DNA from: Guadua angustifolia
Taxonomy: Eukaryota; Streptophyta; Magnoliopsida; Poales; Poaceae
NCBI GenBank assembly: GCA_036346375.1
Contig: CM070504.1
Location: 7,003,890 to 7,067,889, forward strand
DNA length: 64,000 nucleotides
Reading direction: 5' to 3'
Shown: positions 1 to 9,972 of the stretch, piece after piece
Layout of the letters: each line of letters begins with the position of its first letter
How positions within the stretch are numbered: position 1 is the first letter of the stretch
Program-made: the position numbers and the translations under genes
Notes under the pieces: model-generated
Databases searched by the model: none
The model's input: the letters and a program-made list of their open reading frames with translations, nothing else
What the model was told of the DNA's origin: nothing

Positions 1-2090
1 TGGCAACTTACATTCTTAGGGTCTAATTTCCCAATATGTGGATTAAAGATTTTTGCTTCAACAGGACAACCCCACACACGTAAGTATTTTAAGCTCGGTT
101 TCCTTCCAGTCCAAAGTTCATAAGGTGTCTTAGCAACTGATTTGCTGGGAACCCAATTAAGTATATGTGCAGCTGTCTTTAATGCTTCCATCCATAATTT
201 CACTGGTAAACTGGAGTGGCTGAGCATGCTCCGTACCATATCCATAAGTGTATGGTTCCTTCTTTCAGCTACTCCATTTTGCTGAGGTTCACCAGGAGTT
301 GAATATTGGGCTACTATTCCATTTTCTTGAAGATATTTAGCAAAGGGACCAGGAATTTGCCCATAAGGAGCATGTTTTCCATAATATTCTCGTCCTCGAT
401 CTGATCTGACCACTTTAATCTTTAGATTATGCTGATTTTCAATTTCAGCCTTAAATATCTTAAACTTATCAAGTGATTCAGATCGATCATGGATGGGGAA
501 TATATATTCGTAACGGGAGAAGTCATCAGTGAACGTGATGAATGAGTCAAAACCATCCACTGATGTCATAGGAAAAGGTCCACAGATGTCAGTGTGGATT
601 AATTCTAATATTCCTATGCTTCAAGTGGCCCCTTTCTTAATTTGTTTTACATATTTTCCCTTAATGCAATCAATACAGGGGTCTGAGTCTAAAAATACTA
701 ATGGGTGAAGTATCTCTTCTTTAATGAGACGCTTCATTCTCCCCTTCGAAATGTGGCCTAATCGACAGTGCCACAATTTCGATGAAGTCTCATTTGTACC
801 ATCACACATATTCATCAGAACAGGAGATTCATTTAGAGAAAGCATATAAAGCTTGTCTCACTTAAACGCAAGACCAACATTATTTGAATTAAACTTAATG
901 ATGCATTGATTGTTCCCAAAGATACATTTAAAACCATCATCATCTAATAAAGAAACTGAAATAAGGTTTCTACTTAAACTAGGAACATAAATTACATTAT
1001 TGAGTTGGAGGACAAAGCCATTTTCTAATGCTAATGGTAAGGATCCAATGGCTTCAACTTCTGCCTCCTTTCCATTCGCGACTCTAAGGCTTCGCTCCCC
1101 CTTTCTTAGCATCCTCACGGTAAGGAATCCCTGTAAGGAATTAGTTATGTGCACGGTGGCACATGAGTCAATCCACCAAGAATTAGGAGAAAAATCAGCA
1201 AAAAATGATTCCTCAATAAAGGTGATTTCATCATTACCCTTCTTTGCAAGCCATTTCATGAAGCCTGCACAATCCTTTTGAATGTGCCCATCTTGTTTAC
1301 AGAATCGGCACTTGACATTGTTGGACGAAGAGGGTGCAACAGGTGCCTTGCCTTTATGCCCTGCCTTGCTTAACTCAGCTTTAGAAGAAAATTGCAGCCT
1401 TTTCTTGGACTTGAACTCCCCTTGGAATTTTCTTTTATTGTTGCTTACAAGATTGATGCAATCTTTCTTTTCGGCCTTTAGCCTTTCTTCCTCTTGCACG
1501 CATATGGCTATTAATTCGCTCATAGTCCACTTCTCCTTCTGAGTATTATAATTGATCTTGAAAGGACCAAACTCAGCTGGAAGAGAAGTCATAATGAAGT
1601 GGACTAAAAAGCCTTCTGATATGGGCATGTCCATGCTCTTCAGTTTGGCGGCCATATCTGTCATCATCGTGATATGTTCTCTTACGCCACTTGAGCCATC
1701 GTACTTGGTGGTGAGCATCTTCATAATTAATGTACTGGCATAAACCTTTGAAGAGCCTCTAAATTGCTCTTCCACTGAGGCTAGATATGTCTTAGCATCT
1801 TCGGACTCGGGGATTGCTCCTCTAATCCCGACAGAGATGGTGCTCTTCATGATCATCAAAGACATACGGTTTGACCGCTCCCATTTCTCTGATGCAGTAT
1901 CATAGGACTTCTTTTGCTCAACAAAGTCCTCAACATCATCATCAGGAGGAATAGGAGGATCCTCACGTAATGCAAGGTCTAGATCCATAATTCCAAGAAT
2001 GATTATAAATTTTTCTTTCCAAAAGGGGACGTTAGTCCCAGAGAGTTGTTCCATGCCATTTAAAATAATGGCAATATTGGACGTGTTCAT
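1..2090 (-). pseudogene. Copia gag-pol polyprotein (gag, CCHC zinc knuckle, protease, pre-integrase, integrase), partial and interrupted
   Basis: The reading frame opens at the ATG at 2090 (MNTSNIAII) and stays in one frame to the window edge. It is broken by TGA at 858-860 and TGA at 621-623. The order is a UBN2/gag-like region, a CCHC zinc knuckle (CRFCKQDGHIQKDC, near 1270-1310), an aspartic protease with WWIDSCATVHI where Copia proteases usually have D-S-G/A, a GAG-pre-integrase segment (LWHCRLGHIS), and an integrase core. The three integrase acidic residues are visible in HTDICGP, VRSDRGREYYG and PQQNGVAERRN. The frame matches on both sides of each stop, so these are point mutations and not frameshifts. 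The start at 2090 is preferred over the longer upstream frame because gag proteins of this family begin this way. Confidence 0.9.
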
Positions 2091-2345
2091 CGCTGAATAA
2101 ATATATACACAAATTAGTACACAGTGAATTAATGTCTGGCATGAAATTAACCCTACGTTGGTCTGATTAATAACATGCAATGACAGAAATTAAAGTTTCA
2201 ATTAGCATCATCATATAAAATTAATTGTCTCATTAAGAAATTAGTCATAAACAAATTAATCATAAGATTAAACATAATATGAATGCCAAGATTTAAATAA
2301 ATATTAATCAAAATTATTGGTTCCATTTTAATTAAATAATGCCAA

Positions 2346-2475
2346 TAAATAATGATAAAAATTAAATGGCTAAATGATTGTTTATTCTAAAAACATAATA
2401 TGCAATTAGACTCTATTGCCAATAATGATAAAATTAAATGGCTAAATGATTGTTTATTCTAAAAGCAATTAGACT
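2346..2475. repeat. Direct repeat of about 60 bp in the Copia leader
   Basis: The string taaatggctaaatgattg and its surroundings occur twice (about 2364 and 2434) within AT-rich leader DNA. Each copy is followed by tttattctaaaa and then by caattagactc. A local duplication inside the untranslated leader explains this. Confidence 0.75.
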
Positions 2476-3206
2476 CCAACAAAAAGCAATGACCAGATGT
2501 CCAGATGCAATAATGACACCAGATGCGGCGTCATGCGCGCAAGCAAAGCTCACAGCGAACACTTCCAGCAATAAGCAGCCCAAAACGCCAAGACGCCCAA
2601 GACGCTAACGCGCTTGAACGAATATCGGCCGTCCAATCAGATGGACGGACCAGATCCCCCACTAGCGAACAAAACCGGCGAAGCGAGCTGTGAAACCGTA
2701 ACCCTAATCATTTCGCTTCGTGCTCCCGAAAAAATCACAGCGGCGATGGACCGAGCTAGCGAATTGAGACGCGGAGCTCGTCGGCGAAGCGACGACGGCG
2801 CAAGGGCACGCGTGGTGGAATGATGCCACACGCATCTCCAGCGAGGAGGCCACGGCCACCGCACATGCACATGCAAAGCTCAAACCCGCGCGGCGAAAGG
2901 GAGCAGAGGCGAGGCGGCCGGGGCTACCGACGGCGATCATGGCGGCCAAGCGGCACCGAAAGATAAGCCCGAATCCCCTCTAAAACATTAGATTTTCTTG
3001 ACTGATTTGGGGATTTTAGGGTTCACATTTGGGGAAAAGAACTAGGGTTCTTGATTTGGGCTTTAGGGTTTCGATCTTAGCTATTCCCCTCCTTCTCTAT
3101 GCTGCTAACCCAAGCCAAAAGAACATAAACAAACGCATAATCCAACAAGAACAAGGCTAAACCAAGACTAATCCGGGCTTAATAGGATCAAGATTAGACT
3201 AGCACT

Positions 3207-3218
3207 GCTCTGATACCA
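3207..3218 (-). promoter_or_regulatory. Primer-binding site (initiator Met-tRNA) of the Copia element
   Basis: The minus strand reads TGGTATCAGAGC, the standard primer-binding site of plant LTR retrotransposons primed by initiator methionine tRNA. It lies directly downstream of the LTR and fixes the orientation of the element. Confidence 0.9.
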
Positions 3219-3687
3219 AATATTAGACTTAAGTTTAGCTAATACATGAACTAGTCTAAGTCACGATCACAAACGTAATGCGGAAGTAGACATTAGATGA
3301 AGTACTAACCCGGTGAAGAGGAAGAAGCAGCCATTAGGGTTCGCAGTAGGTGTTCTTAGCGTCGGTGAAGAAAACGATAGGCCGGTGAAGATGCACAGCA
3401 CCGGAACGCGTGAGGAAGAAGAGGGACACCGAGACCTTCTTCGGTGGTGGTCGCGAGTCTTCGTCAGTCTGTGCGCGATTTGATGATCGGATGATTTCGG
3501 GAGAAGGCTAAACTCGAGAGAAGAGATTATTCCAACGAGTGCCGGCCTTTCCCTTTTATTCTCTCGCACAAGCCAACGGGACCGAACCAAACTGTTGAGG
3601 CGCTCCCGATCAATACGCGTGTGCGCGAGAGGTGGGCCTAGCCCTTAACCTTCGGATCTGGCAGTTTAGCCAAGATCATCACCAACA
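3219..3687 (-). repeat. Copia 5' LTR
   Basis: Read on the minus strand, the LTR begins TGTTGGTGATG at 3687, just after the flank gtctcctgc, and ends immediately before the primer-binding site. The outer end has the expected TG. The inner end reads ...CTAATATT and lacks the usual CA, so the inner boundary is uncertain by a few bases. Its length of about 470 bp suits a Copia LTR. The second LTR is outside the window, so its sequence cannot confirm the borders. Confidence 0.75.
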
Positions 3688-3851
3688 GTCTCCTGCTTAT
3701 TGAAACCAAAACTGTAAGAGAGCAAGCTAGCTAGTGCTGTTGAGCTTTTCATCGTACTTTATGCAGTGTCTCGACTCTCGAATTCATTAGATATACGTGT
3801 TTTGTTAATTAGTTGAGTACTAATACGATTATATATTACGGATAAATTAAG

Positions 3852-4911
3852 CTGGTGGAGAAGGACCTTGACGCGTCGATCTCGTGGTTCTGGAAGGCGA
3901 TAAACACCGGGGACAAGGTGGACAGCGCGCTCAAGGACATGGCCGTCGTGATGAAGCAGCGAGGGTACCTCAACGAGGCCGTGGGCGCCATCAAGTCGCT
4001 CAGGCACCTCTGCCCCAAGCAGTCCCAGGAATCCCTCGACAACATCCTCCTCGACCTCTACAAGGCATGCATCAACATTGTATATCAGAACAAAAAAAAT
4101 CGTCGCAATTGTGTATGAAAGGGTGATGAAACATTGGCAATATTAGTGCTTAACAACGGCGATCGATGCTCTTGATCGACCATGCAGGCGAGTGGAAGGA
4201 CCAAGGAGGAGATCGAGCTGCTGAAGCTGAAGCTGCGGAAGATCTACCTCGGCGAGACGTTCCACGGCAATACGACGAAGCGCGCCAGGTCGCACGGCCG
4301 CAAGATCCACGTCTCCGTCAAGCAAGAGACCTCGCGCATTCTGGTAAGTGCACGCGTTACGTACTAGTACTTGCTACCACACTCCACACGGCATTCTTCA
4401 GTGTACGTAAGAATTAAGCAACTAGATATCTGACGCTCGCTTCGCCTGCTCGCCATGCATGCACGTGCACATATATACACAGGGAAACCTTGCGTGGGCG
4501 TACATGCAGCAGCACAACTACATGGCGGCGGAGGTGGTGTACCGGAAGGCGCAGATGATCGACCCGGACGCCAACAAGGCCTGCAACCTCGCGCTCTGCC
4601 TCATCGAGCAGTCCCGGCTCGCCGACGCCGAGCTCGTCCTCGCCGACGTGCTCGCGGGGAGGTACCACGCCGGCGAACACGGCGGCAAGATCGTCAGGAA
4701 GGTGGAGGAGCTGCTGGCTAGGGTCAGGGCGGAGACGATGGGCGGCGGTGGCGTCGAAGGCCGCGGGGACGGGGACGACGTCGAGGACGAGATGGTGGAG
4801 CTGCTGGATGTTGTGGTGAGGCAGTGGGCGGCGCCGTACAGGAGGAGCGACAGGAGGCTGCCCGTGTTCGAGGAGATCACTCCTGTCTCCAGGGAGCAGA
4901 TGGCTTGCTAG
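3852..4911 (+). CDS. SDI/MS5-like TPR protein (SULFUR DEFICIENCY-INDUCED / POLLENLESS3 family), 5' exon missing
   Basis: The visible exons are 3852-4064, 4188-4343 and 4483-4911, giving 265 residues. The sequence matches the plant SDI1/MS5/TDM1 TPR family: WFWKAINTGDKVDSALKDMA, ARSHGRKIHVSVKQETSRIL, GNLAWAYMQQHNYMAAEVVY, RKAQMIDPDANKACNLALC and a C-terminal RRLPVFEEI block. Members act in sulfur-starvation control of glucosinolates (SDI1) or in meiotic exit and male fertility (MS5/TDM1); which role applies here cannot be told. Family members are about 300 residues and start with roughly 40 residues ending in a YVRAKHxQ motif. Here exon 2 begins directly at LVEKDLDAS after an acceptor (attaag at 3846-3851). 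The first exon is absent and would lie beyond the Copia element, outside the window. Intron 2 begins GC (AAG|GCATGC) and ends AG; this phase joins LYK to ASGRTKEE as in the family. The codons are GC-rich, as is typical of grass genes. The gene may be intact with a Copia-bearing first intron, or it may be disrupted. Confidence 0.88.
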
Positions 4912-5719
4912 AAGCTGTGTAAAAGTAGTAGCAAGATCTTCAGGCAGTGTTGGGTTTCATGCAACTTTCCTCCATTCACCGAGGGCTTAAACCCAATCTT
5001 TTAAGGGAACTGATTTGGTGCATGGAACTCAAGAGGGAGTTTGTGCGATTGCATTAGACTGAACGGTAAAGCATGTAATTGTGTGTGTTATGTGTTGCAT
5101 GTGTAAAATGACCTAGTTTATATGTGCATGGTTTGTCGATGCATACAATCTAACAATGTACATGTAGCTAGTGCAAGTCGTACCATCATTCCTTCTCAGT
5201 TGGTCATAAGAAAGCAGTAAACATATATCCAATATATGGAATTCAGATATTCTACGTACGGAAGCTCTTTCAGAAAGATATATTCACCTATACTTCACGG
5301 CAATTAAAGAATGATCACCACAGAAGCAAGGACATGGAAAATCTCTGTACGAAATTGCAACAAACGTTCCTCATCTGAATTACAACACTAGTATTACAAA
5401 GTAGAAAGAACGCCTGGACATCCTGTGTACATGCACAGGAGGGGACTCCGTTATTATTGCGAGCCTTGGTCCAGATATAACTAAAAAGAATGTGAGAAGT
5501 GACAACAATAACATCAAACTGATGGGTGCTGGCATCATGATGATGGTAATTCACTCTCTATGAGGTAGTTTACTTTGAAACAATACTCTCTACTCTATGT
5601 TGCGGTAGTATGCCTTTTTTCCCCTTCTTTCTTTCCTGCTTCCTTCTTTAATTTCTTCAGCAGCAACGGCAGACTGAAGGCTACAGCAGTACTCGGTGAT
5701 GCGAGCTGTACACTTCGCG
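4912..5719. other. 3' flank between the convergent TPR and VAMP genes
   Basis: This AT-rich stretch must hold the 3' UTRs of both genes, which point towards each other. No ORF resembles a known protein and I see no transposon ends. Exact polyadenylation sites cannot be read with confidence. Confidence 0.6.
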
Positions 5720-8599
5720 TCACCAGCAATTGAAGTCACGGCAAACTGTCAATACGATGAGGAGGATTAACGCAACAACGATACCGAAAACGATGAGCTT
5801 TATCTTCATATTCTCCCACCACATCTTCCGCCGTATCTTTGTTCCTTGCTGCCTGAAGTCTTGTGCCTGAAGAAAAAGAATGGATGTCCAAATGTCTCAT
5901 GGACCGAGGATATGGTGATCACAGAGGAAACAAAAGATTGACTCGAGGTGACAACGATTGTATGAAACCTGCGAGCGGAGATCCTCAGTCTTATCGACGA
6001 GCAGTTCAATTTTCTCACCACGATCTAGCACCTGATATACCGAGTGATTGGGTAACAGATTGTTAGGAAAATCAAACATTGCCGAATCTTCAAAAATACT
6101 CCCGTAGGGATCAGTATCCATCTGGCAGTAGAAGAGAGAGAGAGAGAGCACCTTTTCGATGTTTTGCATCATTACTCCCTTAACCTCTGTAACCTGAGCC
6201 TTCACTTTTGCAAGTTTGTCAATCTCCTCAGGGTGCTGGTCACAGTACCTCATGTGTTCTTTAAGTTTAGGCCTGGAAAATAGGCACCCATTTATAACAC
6301 TATAACAGTGATTTGATCTATAGTAGTAATTCTGGGTAATCATATGGTGAAGCTTGCAATACGGGGGGTTGAGAACCCTGAAATATCTCTGGGCATATGC
6401 AAGCGAAAGCTTTTTAGGAAAATACCCATATTCTCTCTTCAGGCTATTGGCAGTAGCGCTTCTGGCTTTTCCTCCGCTGTATTTCTTGGCAAAATCTTCC
6501 TTAACCCTCTCAATGAAGCCAATCGGAAGTTGCCGACCAGCAGACTCAGTAGCAACAACACAGTATGCTGAAAATCAAATGCATTGTCACATGCAAACTA
6601 TGCAACTTCAATCAATCATACAACAGTGTCATCCACCACAATTCTTTCTTTAATTCTTTACTGAGCAGCGAAGGATGCAATGAAGTATGCCCATGATATG
6701 ATTTTGACATTGGATGATAAGCCATGAATCATGAAGTGGAAGATGAACTTACCTTAGAAGCATCAAAACCATTTGGTTTAAAATCTATATTGTATATATT
6801 AGGAAAGCACAGGCAGTAACTAGTATTACAATGCACGTATGTTAAAATATCAAAGCACAACGGAGAAGGTGATATTAAATGATGAATACGAACTTTGATG
6901 ATACACTGAAAAGGCTACGTACATGGTTGCTGACAGCAGATCCAATGACCAAAAAGGATAAAGATCCACGTCATCAGATAAATGCAGTGAGTTCTGTTAA
7001 ATACTAAATGAAATCTATGCAACGGTGCATCATGAAAACAGATAAACAGAAAAGGTAGTGTGTGACAGAGCAGGATGGGAATATACACGCTGGGTGCACA
7101 CAGCGCTAGTAGTGAGCACTGAGCAGAAATAGAATACATAAGGGGGTTTTTAAAATGCTTACTTGAGTCATTTTAATTTTCTGAAAATATAAAATTCCTT
7201 TATGCCAACATCATTTTTAAACACTTCTTATCTTGAAGGGGAAAAACGACTAGTTTGTATTCATTGACATCAATACTACGATAAAACTTCAGAGTGCAAG
7301 GAAGGCTATGGAAGTATTTATTCGTGTGTTTGATGAAACGGAGATATCACGACAGAAGAACAAACCAAAACGAGGCCAACCTGAATTGCAAATATGCATA
7401 TTGTGATATTGTTAGAGCCATTACATGATCCAAATTCTTATGTATGTGTTGCATGTACATCATTTTTTTTGGGTTGATAAGATAAGACATTCAATGAAAC
7501 AATCCATTACTCCATATATGCTTTGTAAATGAGAAAATAAGGAAGGCAAAGGAAGAAACTTTATCATTGCCACATGGTTCATTGCCAAATTAATGTATGA
7601 GCGTGTGGTGAAAAGGTTAACTTCTTGTTAGCGATACCATTAGACAAAGCCGGGGACGCCATATACATCCATCTTAAACTATGTCAAAAATAAAAAAAAG
7701 AACTATAAAAAATTGTTATTATTAACAGATATTCGTGGATGTTGAAACTTTCCATAAGCTTGTCCTCAATCAACATTTTCATGATAACCTTGTCCTCAAT
7801 CAAAACCAGAGCATTATCTTGAAACCCACAGATCAAATCAATCAGAGCAAGCAAGTCAGGTATCACAATTGTCATCATCCTGTTATCTGTACTGACCAAA
7901 ATGAAAAAAAAAAAACATGCACAACTCCTGCCTTCCACAGAAAAGTTACGTTGTAAAATTTGAAATCATGTACTAAAAAAAATGCAACATTCTACGGTTC
8001 TCACTCACTTGTCAATCAAATAAAAGCACAAAAAAAATCAATTGAACAAGCCAATTGTTAAACATAGAACAAACAAAATTCTATCCATTCCCTACCCTAC
8101 CCCCAATCCCCACATTGCATATTTGCACCTGCAAAAACGCGGGGTGAGCCAAATCCGCAAAGGCAACGTCAAAAAGATGCCCGATCCGTGTCGAATCAAA
8201 TATAATCCACCATTAGAGAAGAAGTTTGATCGATTAAATGGAGAAAACCACTGATCGAGCCCTGATCAGTGCCAAACCTCAAAATCGACGCATGATCGCC
8301 AATTTATAAACGGTAGGAATATCATACCATGCAACCAGCATGCGCACATTACAAAGGGGAGGAGGAGAGGCAGAAGGGGTGGGCACATGGGTTTGTGGGG
8401 CATTACTGAATCCGTCGTGGACGTGGTAGTTGAAGGTGTGGCCGTCGCAGTTGTAGGTGAAGCGGTTGTTGGAGGCGGGGAGCTTCTGCAGGCATTGCGC
8501 CGCGACGGAGGCGAAGTTGCCAGAGACCTCGGCGTGATCGGCCAGCACCGCGGCGCCGCGTGCCACGAAGCTGTAGACCAGCGTCCTCTGCTGCCCCAT
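5720..8599 (-). CDS. VAMP72-type longin R-SNARE (vesicle-associated membrane protein)
   Basis: Five exons on the minus strand, 8599-8407, 6567-6426, 6272-6152, 6031-5969 and 5866-5720, give 221 residues, the usual VAMP721/722/726 length. All introns are GT-AG. The start is the ATG at 8599 (MGQQRTLVYSFVARG), the conserved family start. Residues 1-125 form the longin domain (NNRFTYNCDGHTFNYH; GRQLPIGFIERVKEDF). Residues 127-186 form the R-SNARE motif, with the zero-layer arginine R156 in VLDRGEKIELL. A tail-anchor helix follows (about 197-215, LIVFGIVVALILLIVL), ending CRDFNCW. These proteins sit on vesicles and pair with Qa/Qb/Qc SNAREs to drive fusion, commonly in secretion at the plasma membrane and cell plate. 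The first intron is about 1.8 kb and separates the 64-codon longin start from the rest. The gene is divergent from the USP-like gene at 9973. All key residues are intact and the gene looks functional. Confidence 0.95.
6568..8406 (-). other. Long first intron of the VAMP72 gene
   Basis: This AT-rich intron of about 1.84 kb has a clear donor (A|GTAATG at 8406) and acceptor (TTTTCAG at 6568-6570). I see no ORF of known type, no terminal inverted repeats and no RNA gene in it. Long first introns are common in plant SNARE genes and can carry enhancer activity, but nothing in the sequence demonstrates this. Confidence 0.7.
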
Positions 8600-9972
8600 C
8601 TCTCCGGGTGGCGTCACCTTGGCTGGAGAGCTCGTCGGTAGGGGAGGCGTCGGGAGTCTCGTGGTGGGAGGAGGGAGAGGAGATGGGAGCAGGAGGAGGC
8701 GGGGAGTCGCGGTGGGGGGGCAACAGGGGTGCTAATTTTAGATTTGTGGTGTGATTTGCTCCCTTCCCTGCTTGGTCGAGGCTTCCCGGTTCCCAGTTAC
8801 GTGGCGTGCATGCAGATTTTTTAATCCTTCCCAAATGGACCTCTTTGCATATTTGTTTTTTTAAGTTTCCCATGGTACTTGTCGGCACATGCACAATATC
8901 ACTAAATAATATGTACAACAATTGCAATATTATATATAATAAAATGAAAAAAGTGTGATATTATAAAAACATTAGGAAAACTATAAAAATTCTCACTGAA
9001 GATTGGATAAAAAACCACAAATATAGAACTGAGGTAGAGTTTAAAACTAGTTCAGGTATCCAAATCAAACAAATTCGTGGTTTTACAATATTGCAACATT
9101 TGAAAAAAAAAATAGTGGCAACATTCAAAGATAATTGTGAGACAATTAATTCAATCTGGTGTAACAAAAAAAATTCCGGAAGCGAAATAATTAGTTTGTA
9201 TGTTGAAAATTGATACATGTTGAATTGTTTATTATTACCGAACTTGAGCACAGATCCAAACTTGGATCCTAGCTCAAGCTTGCTTGAGCCCAACTCAAGC
9301 TTCTACTAATGTAAACTCGCTCGAGCACGGCTATTTAGAGCCCTATATCCACATAGCCACGTGAACAGAAAGGAAAAGAGAAGGAGAATAAGATGTTTTA
9401 CTACTCCCCTGGTCACAGGTAGTTGTTATTTTGAAAATAAATCTAGTTAAAATTTTAAAACTTTGACTATCATATTTTTTTTAATATTTAAATTGACTAC
9501 ATGAAAGTCATACATGTAGATTTATCTTAAAAAATATTTTCATAATATTATAATTTTATGGATTTTTAAAATATATTATAATAAAAATTAGTAAGTAAAG
9601 ATGTATTTTGTAATGTCAAAATGATAATTATTTATAACCAGAGGAGTATTTATTTTTTCCCCGCGTATTTTTTATATGGCGTATATTAGCAATCGGACGT
9701 TTGATTGCTGTTCATTTCGTTGAACGTTTCTTGCAACATTTTTTTGCTACGTGTGCAATATTTTTTTTCTAACATATGTAATTTTTTTTTCACGTGTGTA
9801 ATATTCTTTTTGTGCTCTTATTTCTACCGTTACCAAAAAAAATATTACACATATAGAAAAAAATATTACATATATAGAAAAAAAGACGTCGAACAAGGTT
9901 ATTTCGTTTTTATATCCCTGCACCCCCGCAGGCGCACCGCGCACACAGCTTCGGCCAAATCTCATTCCCCCG
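8600..9972. promoter_or_regulatory. Divergent promoter region between the VAMP72 and USP-like genes
   Basis: About 1.4 kb separates the start codons of two divergently transcribed genes. The VAMP side (8600-8760) is GC-rich, consistent with a 5' UTR and core promoter. The middle is AT-rich and contains a Stowaway-type MITE (9404-9646). No TATA box stands out clearly enough to assign. Confidence 0.55.
9404..9646. mobile_element. Stowaway-like MITE (Tc1/mariner type)
   Basis: The 243-bp element has terminal inverted repeats: the left end is CTCCCCTGGTCACAGGTAGT and the right end, reverse-complemented, is CTCCTCTGGTTATAAATAAT. It is flanked on both sides by TA, the Stowaway target duplication. 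The interior is AT-rich and non-coding. It lies in the promoter region shared by the VAMP and USP-like genes. Confidence 0.85.

Larger units (their letters stand above)
1..3687 (-). mobile_element. Ty1/Copia LTR retrotransposon, 5' half, truncated by the window edge
   Basis: On the minus strand the order is 5' LTR (3687 down to about 3219), a primer-binding site complementary to initiator Met-tRNA, a leader of about 1.1 kb, then gag, protease, GAG-pre-integrase and the integrase core, running off the left edge. Integrase before reverse transcriptase is the Copia arrangement. The reverse transcriptase, RNase H and 3' LTR must lie to the left of the window. The element carries in-frame stops, so it is probably inactive. 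Its right end is about 165 bp upstream of exon 2 of the TPR gene at 3852, with intron-like sequence between them. This suggests insertion into that gene's first intron or nearby. The target duplication cannot be checked because only one end is visible. Confidence 0.9.

Noticed and set aside
4143..4880. Antisense ORFs opposite the TPR gene exons
   Set aside because: GC-rich shadow frames of the TPR exons, without start context or homology.
5792..6066. Plus-strand ORF over the VAMP 3' exons (from 5863)
   Set aside because: It is the complement of VAMP72 exons 4-5 and the intron between them; the minus-strand model with conserved R-SNARE and membrane anchor explains the sequence.
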